NCBI RefSeq assembly: GCF_018829635.1
Contig: NZ_JAHKKG010000017.1
Span: 1-64,000, forward strand
From: Paractinoplanes bogorensis
GTDB taxonomy: Bacteria > Actinomycetota > Actinomycetes > Mycobacteriales > Micromonosporaceae
Reading direction: 5' to 3'
DNA length: 64,000 nucleotides
Each line of letters starts with the position of its first letter. Position 1 is the stretch's first letter. The notes under the pieces are model-generated. The model was not told the DNA's origin and searched no databases. It saw nothing but the letters and a program-made list of their open reading frames with translations. Both the position numbers and the translations under genes were made by a program. Positions 1-8,879 of the stretch are shown in pieces.

Positions 1-134
1 GCTCCGGGCTCCGGGCTCCGGGCTCCGGGCTCCGGGCTCCGGGCTCCGGGCTCCGGGCTCCGGGCTCCGGGCTCCGGGCTCCGGGCTCCGGGCTCCGGGC
101 TCCGGGCTCCGGGCTCCGGGCTCCGGGCTCCGGG
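1..134. repeat. 7-bp tandem repeat (GCTCCGG)n
   Basis: About 19 perfect head-to-tail copies of GCTCCGG, starting at the window edge, so the array may extend further left. It ends 13 bp before the first parS site. The perfect copies point to recent slippage expansion; copy number may vary between isolates or be an assembly estimate. Confidence 0.97.
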
Positions 135-147
135 AGAGTCTAGGTCT

Positions 148-161
148 GTTTCACGTGAAAC
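148..161. promoter_or_regulatory. parS centromere site
   Basis: Perfect 14-bp palindrome GTTTCACGTGAAAC, the core of the bacterial ParB nucleation site. ParB spreads from such sites to build the partition complex moved by ParA. Confidence 0.95.
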
Positions 162-560
162 CGACCGGCTAGGCGACGGCTTAGTATGTGTTCCGTGAAG
201 GCCGTGCTGTCCGCGGCAGGAACCAGGACGGGTCCAGGCCGCGCTGGCTACTCGGTGCGGCTCATCGACCTGAAGAGTGGCCACAGGGTCCGCGGCGTGT
301 GGAGGCCCAGCAGAATCCTCGGGCGGGTCATAAGTAACGACAGCAGCAACGGAAGCTGGACCGTCTTCCGCCTAGAGCTGATGCCGGCCGTTAGAGACCC
401 CGGGCATCCGTACTCCGCTGTCGGCTGACAACGTTCTGACGGCCGTCGAGCGCCTGAACCGAGGAGTCGGGATTCAACGCCTCCAAGTTCTGAGCGCACC
501 ACCGAGGGCGCTCAGATCATCGTCTAGGGCCGACCGGGTGATGCGAGCTGGCCTTGCGAT

Positions 561-574
561 GTTCCACGTGAAAC
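561..574. promoter_or_regulatory. parS-like site, one mismatch
   Basis: GTTCCACGTGAAAC, one change from the consensus in the left arm. It lies between perfect sites, so it may still bind ParB, probably more weakly. Confidence 0.75.
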
Positions 575-818
575 GCCGCTTCCTCTCATGGCCTTCGAAT
601 CGCGCTGACCATGGAGCTTCGCTCAGCATCTAACGCATGGCGCCTTGGCAGAACACTGACTAGCAGACCGATTCGGCCTCCGCGCCGTCCAAATGGACCA
701 GCAACGCCGTTCGGGCCTCGCCCCTTTCCGGCCGGCTCTACTGTTCGACAGCGGGAACGGATGGGGCGGACGAATGTAGCCCGTGTCGAGATGGAAGGCC
801 GCGGCAGCTACAGCGCGC

Positions 819-832
819 GTTTCACGTGAAAC
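819..832. promoter_or_regulatory. parS centromere site
   Basis: Perfect GTTTCACGTGAAAC palindrome in the gene-free region upstream of the parAB operon end. Confidence 0.95.
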
Positions 833-1190
833 CGAAAAGGAGAGCGTGGGCCGGTCCGGGCCTGGGGCTTTTCCGCCGAGCGTTTCTGGCGGCGTCGGCT
901 CATGGGAACAGTCTTAGAGGCAACCCCAGGATGCCCTCGATGCCGCAGAGTTCTACGCACCGGAATCGCAGTCGGCGGCACGCCGAGAGATTTTGCCGAA
1001 ACGGTGATGTCTGACTGGCATGCGCGGGGCGCAGCGGAGGCGACCGGCGACCCCGGGAGGATGGGCTCTCCGGACACTCGTTGCTGAGACTCTGGGGGGA
1101 TCAATTTCGGATTCAGCCGAGCAAAGTCCGGCACAGCCATCAAGGACTCAGGTCCATATGGGCTAGGAGATGGCACCTCCATTGGGCTCG

Positions 1191-1204
1191 GTTTCACGTG
1201 AAAC
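1191..1204. promoter_or_regulatory. parS centromere site
   Basis: Perfect GTTTCACGTGAAAC palindrome. It is the left member of a closely spaced pair with the site at 1242, 51 bp centre to centre. Confidence 0.95.
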
Positions 1205-1218
1205 TGGGATTCGTGCGA

Positions 1219-1241
1219 GGGCACCCCCGCACGGGGTGCCC
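1219..1241. other. inverted repeat between paired parS sites
   Basis: A perfect 9-bp stem (GGGCACCCC at 1219-1227, GGGGTGCCC at 1233-1241) with a 5-nt loop, exactly abutting the parS site at 1242. There is no adjacent gene or T-tract, so a terminator role is unclear; it could be a protein-binding palindrome. Confidence 0.6.
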
Positions 1242-1255
1242 GTTTCACGTGAAAC
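1242..1255. promoter_or_regulatory. parS centromere site
   Basis: Perfect GTTTCACGTGAAAC palindrome, directly next to the inverted repeat at 1219-1241. Confidence 0.95.
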
Positions 1256-2608
1256 ATAGGGGACCGGCACTCCTGCAGTCCGAGCCAGCCTGTTGCCGCA
1301 TTGGTGGCGACTCGGATCCTATTTCCGGACCGCGGCCCGCGCCCAAACTCCGGACAACTCACCTAAGCCACGCGGGACTGCAGAACAACTGCGAGCGGCC
1401 TGCGATGAATCGTGTACGGAGCAAAGTCCGTGGTTCCGACAGGCCTCCCTCCGCGAGCAGAGCACCTCGGACCGCCAAGCACTGCGCGGTCCGTCACCGA
1501 CGTCCCTCCAACAGGAGCGGATTGACCTCTAGTCACGACGCTCTACGCCTCGATGCGCCGACTGTGGGTAGGGGTGGGTAGGGGTCTACTAAGCCCAGAC
1601 GAGACGCGACCAGAACTCTCCAGTGCGGATCCGCGGGTCCGGCCGTGGCGTACACGAGCCAAGGTCGGCTCAGCGCGCACCAGAGTAAGCATCGGATCGG
1701 CGGGTCTCGAACCAGACAAGCCGCGCAGGGCGAGGGTCCGGTCGGCAGCCGCGGTATGGGTCTATTCGGCTCAGAAACTCGATGCCCGGCTCAACGAAGC
1801 AGCATGGCGGGGTCAGTGCCGGCGACGTTGGTGCCTTGGGTGCACACAGCTCCGCCACAGGCCGTCCGCACAACTGCAATCCAGTCGGTCCGCTAGCGAT
1901 CTCTACGCATCACACAATGCCGCGCAGGTCGCTCGGCATGCGCTGCACCTGGTCCATGCCCTGGCATCTCGTCGACTGCAGAGCTGTTACAGCGAGCCGG
2001 CCGACGCCGAGGACGCACTAGTCCAACCGGATTCAGCGGCCATCGGCATACCTCTGCGATCCCCCAAGATCCAGGCTGACGACAGCCCGCCCGATCCGGG
2101 TGATGATCTGGTCGAGGCCGGTCGGGACTTCGTCTGCACCGCCGGTCGTTCGACCGGAGGTCGTGCCCGCACCCACGAGTTTGCGAGATGGAGGCGGCAG
2201 ACCTGAACGGTAGAGACCCCGGACTGCGCACAGCCGCCGTCCCTAGGGGAGAAGAACCCAGCTGTCTTCGAGAGGGGAAGCCAACATCATTGCGCGGGGT
2301 CGACTCGCTCGATCCAGCTATAGGCATGACGGGCCGATGTAGGTACGTAAAGATATTGACTGACCAAACCAACGGACCGACCGCTCTCGGCCCCACAACT
2401 CCGACAATGCCTTGATCCACACATGATTGGCGCCCATAAGCGTTGGAGTGAGCGCTGCCGATCGATCAAAAACAACCGTAGACAGGTAGCGAGTGGCAGA
2501 TCAACTTCGGTTGCGACAGAAATTCACAAAAGCGACGTTCTGCTAGCGACATCGCACCAAATAGCACCGCTTAGAAATCCCAGGAGAATGGCTCTGACAG
2601 AACCATTC

Positions 2609-2738
2609 CGAACCCGCGAACCCGCGAACCCGCGAACCCGCGAACCCGCGAACCCGCGAACCCGCGAACCCGCGAACCCGCGAACCCGCGAACCCGCGAA
2701 CCCGCGAACCCGCGAACCCGCGAACCCGCGAACCCGCG
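2609..2738. repeat. 8-bp tandem repeat (CGAACCCG)n
   Basis: About 16 perfect copies of CGAACCCG just beyond the terminator of parB. It differs in unit length and sequence from the array at 1-134. Open frames through it encode only low-complexity RVRGFAGS-type peptides and are not genes. Confidence 0.97.
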
Positions 2739-2751
2739 ACGGAGTTTCGGG

Positions 2752-2786
2752 CACAAGAAAGGGGCACGCCAGCAACAGCGTGCCCC
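2752..2786 (-). terminator. intrinsic terminator of the parAB operon
   Basis: Reading on the minus strand, a 9-bp GC stem (GGGGCACGC / GCGTGCCCC, 8-nt loop) is followed by TTTCTT. It lies 22 bp beyond the parB stop codon. Confidence 0.8.
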
Positions 2787-2808
2787 GATCGGGTGAAAGC
2801 GCCGAACC

Positions 2809-3876
2809 CTACTCCTCGTCGCTCCCGCCGGCGGAGCCTTCCTCGTCGACGCCGATCATGCCCACTATGCGTTCGAGGTCGTCCACCGTAGCGAACTCGA
2901 TCGTGATCTTGCCTTTGTTGCGCCCTATGTCGACCTTGACTCGGGTGTCGAAGCGGTCGGACAGGCGCTCGGCCAGGTCGTTGAGGGCGGGCGCGTGGAC
3001 CTTCGCCCGTCGGCTCGGGGCGGCCTTCTTGGCGGGGCCGTCCGAGAGCGTGAGTGAGACGAGTTCTTCGGTAGCCCGTACGGAAAGGCCCTCGGCCACG
3101 ATGCGAAGAGCGAGCTTCTCCTGCGCCTCGCTGTCGTCCAGGCCGAGCAGGGCGCGCGCGTGCCCGGCCGACAGGATGCCCGCGGCCACCCGTCGCTGGA
3201 CGGGAGCCGGCAGGTTCATCAGCCGGATCGTGTTGGAGATCTGCGGGCGACTCCGACCGATCCGCCTCGCGAGCTCCTCGTGCGTGGCCCCGAACTCCTC
3301 GAGCAGCTGCTGATAGGCGGCCGCCTCTTCCAGCGGGTTCAGGTTGGCCCGGTGGATGTTCTCGAGCAGCGCGTCCCGCAGCATCGCGTCGTCGCGGGTC
3401 TCCCGCACGATCGCCGGGATCGACTCGCGCCCGATCGCCTGGGCCGCCCGCCAGCGGCGCTCACCCATGACCAGCTCGTACCGGCCGTCGCCCATCTCGC
3501 GAACGACGATCGGCTGGAGGAAGCCGACCTCCTGAATCGAGGTCTTGAGCTCGTCGAGCGCTTCCTCGTCGAAGACGTGCCGCGGCTGCTTCGAGTTCGG
3601 CTCGATCGACGTGACCGGAAGCTCGAGGAACCGGGCACCCGGAACCGGCGCAAGGTCATCCGAAGCCGAAGCCGAAGCCGAAGCAGGAGCCGTGGCCGAA
3701 GCAGGAGCCGAAGCAGGCGCAGGCGGAGCCGAAGGCACTGGGGGAGCGGTGATGAGATGCGCCGCCGGTTCGGCAGCGGGCGAAGGCACCACCGGATCCG
3801 CCGGCGCCGGCGCCGGCGCGGTCGGGATCAGAGCGCCCAGGCCGCGGCCCAGGCCGCCCCGTGGACGGTTCTTCAT
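2809..3876 (-). CDS. parB: chromosome partitioning protein ParB
   Basis: 355-aa CTP-dependent DNA clamp that loads at parS and spreads to form the centromere complex. The N-terminus carries the KNRPRGGLGRGLGALIP motif that contacts ParA. A Pro/Ala/Ser-rich linker (encoded partly by a GAAGCC-type repeat) leads to the ParB/Srx domain (from about residue 85, with GERRWRAAQ and the ENIHRANLNPLEEA segment), then the helix-turn-helix that reads parS (EELARRIGRSRPQISNTIRL) and a C-terminal dimerisation domain. The start ATG overlaps the parA stop codon (ATGA), so the two are translationally coupled. At least seven parS-type sites lie within 5 kb. Confidence 0.97.
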   Translation of the reverse strand: MKNRPRGGLGRGLGALIPTAPAPAPADPVVPSPAAEPAAHLITAPPVPSAPPAPASAPASATAPASASASASDDLAPVPGARFLELPVTSIEPNSKQPRHVFDEEALDELKTSIQEVGFLQPIVVREMGDGRYELVMGERRWRAAQAIGRESIPAIVRETRDDAMLRDALLENIHRANLNPLEEAAAYQQLLEEFGATHEELARRIGRSRPQISNTIRLMNLPAPVQRRVAAGILSAGHARALLGLDDSEAQEKLALRIVAEGLSVRATEELVSLTLSDGPAKKAAPSRRAKVHAPALNDLAERLSDRFDTRVKVDIGRNKGKITIEFATVDDLERIVGMIGVDEEGSAGGSDEE

Positions 3877-6113
3877 GCGGTGCCTCCCGTGTTGACGCCA
3901 CGCATCGCGATCTCCAGGGCGGCCTCGAAGTAGCTGGTCGCGCCCCGTGATCCCGGATCGTAGGTCATCACAGACTGCCCGTAGCTAGGAGCCTCCGACA
4001 CCCGCACGTTGCGCGGGATGACGGCGTTCAGCACCTTGGTTCCGAAGTGGTTCCGCACATCCTGCTCGACCGCGTCGGCCAACCGGGTCCGGCGGTCGTA
4101 CATGGTCAGCAGAATCGTCGAGACGTCCAGCGTCGGGTTCAGATGCTGGCGTACCAGATTGATGTTGTTGATCAGTTGGTTCAGGCCCTCCAGCGCGTAG
4201 TACTCGCACTGGATCGGAATCAGGACCTCCTGCGCCGCGCACAGCGCGTTGACCGTCAGCAGGCCGAGCGACGGCGGGCAGTCGATGAAGACGTAGTCGA
4301 AGGGCTCCGGGTGCGCCGCGATGGCGCGCGACAGGCGGGACTCACGCGCGACGACCGAGACCAGCTCGATCTCGGCGCCGGCAAGGTCGATCGTGGCCGG
4401 TACGCACCACAGGTTGGGGATCCCCTCGACCGGCTGGGCAACCTCCGACAGCGGGATGTTGTCGATCAGGCAGTCGTAGACATCCGGCACGCCCGCGTGG
4501 TGCGGCACGTTGAGACCGGTGGACGCGTTTCCCTGCGGGTCGAGGTCGACGACGAGCACCCGGTTGCCGTGCAGGGCCAGAGCCACCGCGAGGTTCACCG
4601 TCGTGGTGGTCTTGCCGACGCCGCCCTTCTGGTTCGCGACGCAGAGCACCCTCGGGTGGTCCGGACGCGGCATCGTTATCTCGCCGCTCGGGTTGAGGAT
4701 CTGCACAGCTCGCAACGCTTCCATGGCCAAGGGCGGATCGTCTTCATCCCGGCCCGGCGTTTCACGTGAAACATGTTCGTCCGCACTCAAAGGAGTCTCG
4801 GCCGGGGCTGCCGGAGCGGGCGGCGACGAGACCGGGACGGGCGTCGAAGCTACTGCCGGCGGTCCCGATCGAGGCGCAGGCGCCGGACGACGCGAATCAT
4901 CGGACGAGGGCGCAGGCGCAGGCGTCCCGTAAATCTGTCCACTTCCGGGGTAGGCGCTGCCTACTCGAGGCGCCGGAACGGGCTGTTCTCCGGTGTTGAA
5001 TGCGCCACTCGAACCACCGACGCCGGTTCCCGCCGCACGATCGCGATCGAGAGATGACTCGGTTTCACGTGAAACACCGTACTCATGCACCGTTTTATCC
5101 CTGTTAGTGAGGAACGGGTCGGTCGGCGACAAGTGCGTTCCGGCGGCAAAAGACCGGTCCACACTATCGACGCCCGGCCAGCCTACGGCCGCCGGGCGAG
5201 CCTCGCCATGGCCAACCGCCTGATGAGGCGAGTGCATCGTAGACACTTCCCCCTCATCGAGCGACCCGAACATCACTGCGTCGGACTCGCCTGCGGCCGG
5301 CGCTCCCGCTTCCTCACCCTCGGAGATCACCGCTCCGGACGAAGCCGACCAAACCCCCGCGACCTCGATCGGCTGACCGGCTTGCTGGCGCGCTTCCGCA
5401 TCGCCGGCTCCAGCTCCTTTTCCCGTACGCCGGAACGCCCGCGACAACCGCAACAGCGCCGATCTCCCGGCCCCGCGTGACCCATCTCCGTCCCCGACCG
5501 ACGGCACGTCACCCGCCGCGGACCCGGCTGCCGCCGGCTCCATCGAACTCACCGAAGAACGGTCGGACACTCCACGAACCTGATCACGACTGTCCCGCGG
5601 TGCTCGACTTCCACGCCCCTCAGGCCAGGGAGACCGAACCGGCTCACCATCAGAACTCGCCTCAGCCTGTGATGAACGGCGTAACGACGTCGCCCCAGCC
5701 AACATGAAACGAGTGGTCGACTCCGGCTGCGGAGAACGGATCGACGGCATCGCAGACCGCGCGGGGGCCGCTGGGGAGCCACCAGACACAACCGGCTCCG
5801 CGCCCGCAGGGGAGGAGCGCGGTGACGGCTTGCGATCCCCAGCACGTGCCGACCCACCCGAACCGGCCCGCAAGGCAGAGTTCCGCCCGTCTCCAACAGG
5901 TGTGGCGCCGCCGGGACGCAGGTCGAGATCGCGTGAGCCGACAACGGCCCGCGGCGCAGCGGCCTCGCGCGCGCCGCCCCCAGGCGCCACGCGATCGCCT
6001 TCGGGAGCACGACGGGATGGATCCGCGCGGGGTGCCTCGGCGGCATCTCCTGGACTGCCCTGGTCGGGACGCCTGGCTCTCGCGTTCCGCTTCCGCGCGC
6101 CCCGCTTGGACAT
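3873..6113 (-). CDS. parA: chromosome partitioning ATPase ParA with a long disordered N-terminal extension
   Basis: The last 260 of 746 residues are a complete ParA/Soj ATPase: deviant Walker A KGGVGKTTTT at about 496-505, VVDLDPQGN, and FIDCPPSLGLLTVNAL. It moves ParB-parS complexes. The preceding roughly 480 residues are Pro/Ser/Gly/Arg-rich with no recognisable fold and contain two parS sites, read as VSRET. Family members are usually about 300-350 aa. The upstream ATG lies immediately after the rsmG stop and has a good Shine-Dalgarno (GGAGGGG, 4 nt before ATG), supporting the long form; an ATG at 4724 would give a 283-aa protein without a clear ribosome site. The ATPase call is firm, the start is not. 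Confidence 0.9.
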   Translation of the reverse strand: MSKRGARKRNARARRPDQGSPGDAAEAPRADPSRRAPEGDRVAPGGGAREAAAPRAVVGSRDLDLRPGGATPVGDGRNSALRAGSGGSARAGDRKPSPRSSPAGAEPVVSGGSPAAPARSAMPSIRSPQPESTTRFMLAGATSLRRSSQAEASSDGEPVRSPWPEGRGSRAPRDSRDQVRGVSDRSSVSSMEPAAAGSAAGDVPSVGDGDGSRGAGRSALLRLSRAFRRTGKGAGAGDAEARQQAGQPIEVAGVWSASSGAVISEGEEAGAPAAGESDAVMFGSLDEGEVSTMHSPHQAVGHGEARPAAVGWPGVDSVDRSFAAGTHLSPTDPFLTNRDKTVHEYGVSRETESSLDRDRAAGTGVGGSSGAFNTGEQPVPAPRVGSAYPGSGQIYGTPAPAPSSDDSRRPAPAPRSGPPAVASTPVPVSSPPAPAAPAETPLSADEHVSRETPGRDEDDPPLAMEALRAVQILNPSGEITMPRPDHPRVLCVANQKGGVGKTTTTVNLAVALALHGNRVLVVDLDPQGNASTGLNVPHHAGVPDVYDCLIDNIPLSEVAQPVEGIPNLWCVPATIDLAGAEIELVSVVARESRLSRAIAAHPEPFDYVFIDCPPSLGLLTVNALCAAQEVLIPIQCEYYALEGLNQLINNINLVRQHLNPTLDVSTILLTMYDRRTRLADAVEQDVRNHFGTKVLNAVIPRNVRVSEAPSYGQSVMTYDPGSRGATSYFEAALEIAMRGVNTGGTA
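4759..4772. promoter_or_regulatory. parS site inside the parA frame
   Basis: Perfect GTTTCACGTGAAAC, read in the parA frame as VSRET a few tens of codons before the ATPase domain. Streptomyces ParA N-termini also contain a VSRET string, so a parS here appears conserved. Confidence 0.93.
5062..5075. promoter_or_regulatory. second parS site inside the parA frame
   Basis: Perfect GTTTCACGTGAAAC about 300 bp from the previous one, again read as VSRET within the low-complexity extension of parA. Confidence 0.93.
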
Positions 6114-7133
6114 CTATCCCCTCCGCGATCTCCCTCGCCCGGTCCCACGACCGCCGGACCGTCCGCCCGCGTCGCGTCCCGGCCCGGCCACCCGGGTGGG
6201 CGGCTTCGGCCTCGACTGCACGACAACCTCGAGCACCGTCGTCGGCGGGTCGATCAGTCCCTCCCCGCACAGCCGGAGGACCGGATCCGAACCGCCCAAC
6301 GCGACCACCGCGTCCCGGTGCTCGGCTGCTTCCTCGGCGGCCGTGGCGCCCTTGAGCGCCAGCAGCCGGCCACCGACCCGGGCCAGCGGCAGGCACCAGC
6401 CCGCCAGTCGGTCCAGCGGTGCGACCGCCCGTGCCGTGACGACGTCGGCGCCGGCGGGGGGTCCGTCGACGACGTCCTCGGCGCGGCCCCGGACGACCGT
6501 GACGGCCGGCTCGAGGCCGAGGATGCTCACCGCCTCCTCGAGGAAGGCGGTGCGTCGTGCCAGCGGCTCGACCAGGGTGATGCGTAGATCCGGCCGGGCC
6601 ACTGCAAGCACGATACCGGGCAAACCGGCACCAGAGCCCACGTCAACCACCGAAGCGCCGATAGGGATCATCTGGGACACCACGGCACAATTCACCAGGT
6701 GCCTCTCCCAGATGCGCGGGGCCTCCCGCGGCCCGATGAGCCCGCGCACCACGCCGTCGGTGACGAGGAGCCGCGCATAGTCCACAGCCAGGCCCAGACG
6801 ATCCCCGAACACCTCGGCCGCCACCGCAGCGATCTCAGCCGGCGGCGAAGCGCCCACGGGGGCATCCACACCGTCAGAAAGTGCAGAGTCAGCAGCTGAG
6901 GAAGGAGCGGCCGACGGAGAAGCAGGCGACGGAGAAGCGGCCGACGACGGCGGAGCCGAAGAAGCTGCGGGTGCCGACGACCGGGACGGCGTCGACGTCG
7001 AACGCGTCTTGCCGGGAAAAGCGATCGGCCGGCGTACGGGACGGGAACTTGCCTTTTTGCCCGGGAAAGCCACCGGCCCGGGCGATTCCTCACCCGGGCC
7101 GATGTTCCCCGCGCCGAAGCGAGGGTCAGTCAT
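6114..7133 (-). CDS. rsmG: 16S rRNA (guanine-N7) methyltransferase RsmG
   Basis: SAM-dependent enzyme that methylates N7 of G527 in 16S rRNA; loss gives low-level streptomycin resistance in known bacteria. The core has the SAM loop VVDVGSGAGLPGIVLA and VTARAVAPLDRLAGWCLPL. At 339 aa it is longer than the usual 210-240: about 100 residues of Ser/Pro/Ala low complexity precede the domain and a basic Gly/Arg tail follows. I chose the ATG two bases after the jag stop. It is immediately followed by parA, as in many actinobacteria. Confidence 0.93.
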   Translation of the reverse strand: MTDPRFGAGNIGPGEESPGPVAFPGKKASSRPVRRPIAFPGKTRSTSTPSRSSAPAASSAPPSSAASPSPASPSAAPSSAADSALSDGVDAPVGASPPAEIAAVAAEVFGDRLGLAVDYARLLVTDGVVRGLIGPREAPRIWERHLVNCAVVSQMIPIGASVVDVGSGAGLPGIVLAVARPDLRITLVEPLARRTAFLEEAVSILGLEPAVTVVRGRAEDVVDGPPAGADVVTARAVAPLDRLAGWCLPLARVGGRLLALKGATAAEEAAEHRDAVVALGGSDPVLRLCGEGLIDPPTTVLEVVVQSRPKPPTRVAGPGRDAGGRSGGRGTGRGRSRRG

Positions 7134-7135
7134 GG

Positions 7136-7702
7136 TCAGTCCGCCGCGCGCACCACGATGCGACGGTTGGGCTCCACGCCCTCGGACTCGCTCTGCACGC
7201 CGGAGATCGCGTTGACGACGTCGTGCACGCACTTGCGCTCGAAGGCCGACATCGGCTCGAGGCGCACCGGGTCGCCGTGCTCCTTGACCTTCTCGACCGC
7301 GTTGCGCGCGACCGCGGCCAGTTCCTTGCGACGCGACGCGCGGTAGCCGCCGATGTCGAGCAGCAGGCGCGACGGCGAGCCGGTGCCCCGGAAGATCGCC
7401 AGGCGGGTCAGTTCCTGCAGCGCCTCCAGCGTGGCGCCACGCTGGCCGACGAGCGGCTGAAGCCGGCCGCCGACCACTTCGACCATCGGGCGTCCGGCCG
7501 ACACGAGCTCGTCGATGTCGCCGTCGTAGTCGAGGATGTCCAGCAGGCCCTCGATGTAATCGGCAGCGATCTCGCTCTGGCGGAACAGGTCTCCGTCGGA
7601 AGCGACAGTCTCCGACGTCTTGGTCTCCTCGGTCGCCGCCGGCGAGGCCTCAGCCTCGGGCGACGTGGAGACCGACGATTCGGGTGTGCTCGTGTCGGTC
7701 AC
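7136..7702 (-). CDS. jag: RNA-binding protein Jag/KhpB (KH and R3H domains)
   Basis: 188 aa from a GTG preceded by GGAG at 8 nt; a longer frame reaches back to 7798 but its added residues look like leader sequence. After an acidic Ser/Thr/Glu N-terminus comes a type II KH domain (PLVGQRGATLEALQ) and a C-terminal R3H domain (GDPVRLEPMSAFERKCVH). KhpB binds RNA, often with KhpA, and affects cell division and envelope growth. It sits downstream of yidC in the conserved rpmH-rnpA-yidD-yidC-jag order. Confidence 0.93.
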   Translation of the reverse strand: MTDTSTPESSVSTSPEAEASPAATEETKTSETVASDGDLFRQSEIAADYIEGLLDILDYDGDIDELVSAGRPMVEVVGGRLQPLVGQRGATLEALQELTRLAIFRGTGSPSRLLLDIGGYRASRRKELAAVARNAVEKVKEHGDPVRLEPMSAFERKCVHDVVNAISGVQSESEGVEPNRRIVVRAAD

Positions 7703-7837
7703 GGTCTCATCTCCGTACTCAATCGGGCCGGACCTGCGGGTCCGCTGTTCCCGCGGCGCCGGGAGCGGTGTGTCGGGGCCGCGGGGAGGTATCGGCAAGG
7801 GGAGCGCTCGGGCGCCGGAACGACGCCCGAGCCGCGA

Positions 7838-8878
7838 TCATCCCTTGGGTTTGCTGGCCGGCCGGCCGCCGCGCTTGGGATTCACCGGTTTGGCGCCAGG
7901 CTTGGGGGCCAGGGCCTTGGTCTCCACGACGGGCTGCTCGGGCTCCGGCGCCGGCTTGCGGCCGAACAGGCCACCGCTGCGGCCGGGCTGCACCGGGCTC
8001 TTCGGGGCCGTGGCGGTGCCACCGGCGGCCTTCTTGACCGGCGGGCCGGACGGCTTGGCGGGCGCCGCGCCGGGCTTCTTGGCCATCGGCGGCGGCGGGA
8101 ACTTGCGGAGCACCCACTGCTGCTGGGCCAGCGTGAACAGGTTGTTCGTGACCCAGTAGATGATGACGCCGATGGGGAACAGCGCACCGGAGATGAGCAG
8201 CGAGGCCGGGATGCCGTAGAGCATCAGGCGCTGGATCATCTTCTGCTGCGGGTCTTCGGCCCAGCCGGTCTTGAGGATCATCTGACGGCTGGTCAGGTAG
8301 GTCGTCGCCATCATGATCAGCACCAGGATGCCGGCGATGACCTTCACCGTGGTGGCGTTGGCCTCGAGGGCGGTCAGCTCCTGCGGGGTGGAGCCGAACT
8401 TGCCGGCCAGCGGCGCGGTGAACAGCGACGCGTGGGTGGCGCTCTCGAACTGCTCCACAGTCCAGCCGTACAGCGTCTTGCCCTGGTTGTCGGGGTTGAG
8501 CCGCCGCAGCGTGTGGAACAGGCCGAGGAAGACCGGGATCTGCAAGAACATCGGAAGGCAGCCCATGAGCGGGTTGGCCTTCTCCGTCTTGTAGAGCTCC
8601 ATCATTTCTTTCTGGAGCGTCTCGCGGTCACCCTTGTGCTTCTCCTGCAGCTCCTTGACCTTGGGCTGCAGCGCCTGCATGGCCCGCTGGCTCTTGATCT
8701 GCTTGACGAAGACCGGGAAGAGGATGACCCGGACGGTGACCACCAGGAACACGATCGCGAGAACCCACGACCAGTTCGTGCCGAGGAACCGGCCGTCGGG
8801 CACGCCGATGAAGTCCCAGAGGGCATGCCAGCGCAGGAGGATCCACGAGATGGCGGTGTAGATCCAGTCGAGACTCAA
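7838..8878 (-). CDS. yidC: membrane protein insertase YidC
   Basis: 346-aa Oxa1/YidC/Alb3 insertase that places proteins in the cytoplasmic membrane, alone or with Sec. An N-terminal segment (SLDWIYTAISWILLRW) is followed by a membrane span, then the cytoplasmic coiled loop (QRAMQALQPKVKELQEKH) and further spans including NPLMGCLPMFLQIPVFLGLF and the last span before FTLAQQQWVL. There is no large periplasmic domain, as in other Gram-positives. The C-terminal roughly 80 residues are Pro/Lys/Ala-rich and probably bind the ribosome. Confidence 0.95.
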   Translation of the reverse strand: MSLDWIYTAISWILLRWHALWDFIGVPDGRFLGTNWSWVLAIVFLVVTVRVILFPVFVKQIKSQRAMQALQPKVKELQEKHKGDRETLQKEMMELYKTEKANPLMGCLPMFLQIPVFLGLFHTLRRLNPDNQGKTLYGWTVEQFESATHASLFTAPLAGKFGSTPQELTALEANATTVKVIAGILVLIMMATTYLTSRQMILKTGWAEDPQQKMIQRLMLYGIPASLLISGALFPIGVIIYWVTNNLFTLAQQQWVLRKFPPPPMAKKPGAAPAKPSGPPVKKAAGGTATAPKSPVQPGRSGGLFGRKPAPEPEQPVVETKALAPKPGAKPVNPKRGGRPASKPKG

Positions 8879-8879
8879 T

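Larger units (their letters stand above)
135..2608. other. gene-free, parS-bearing region
   Basis: About 2.5 kb without a convincing gene. Open frames exist on both strands but have no recognisable domain or consistent ribosome binding site, are interrupted by parS sites, and contradict each other. Base composition is visibly less GC-biased than the flanking coding DNA. The only clear signals are five parS or parS-like sites and one hairpin. A small RNA cannot be excluded. Confidence 0.7.

Noticed and set aside
808..1362. 184-codon minus-strand frame with FHVK strings
   Set aside because: FHVK is the translation of parS sites; no family, no ribosome site.
1..2738. Possible CRISPR arrays
   Set aside because: Repeats are 7-8 bp, perfect and without spacers; no cas genes.
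2524..2775. Frames reading RVRGFAGS repeats
   Set aside because: Only the 8-bp tandem repeat translated; a simple repeat, not a protein.
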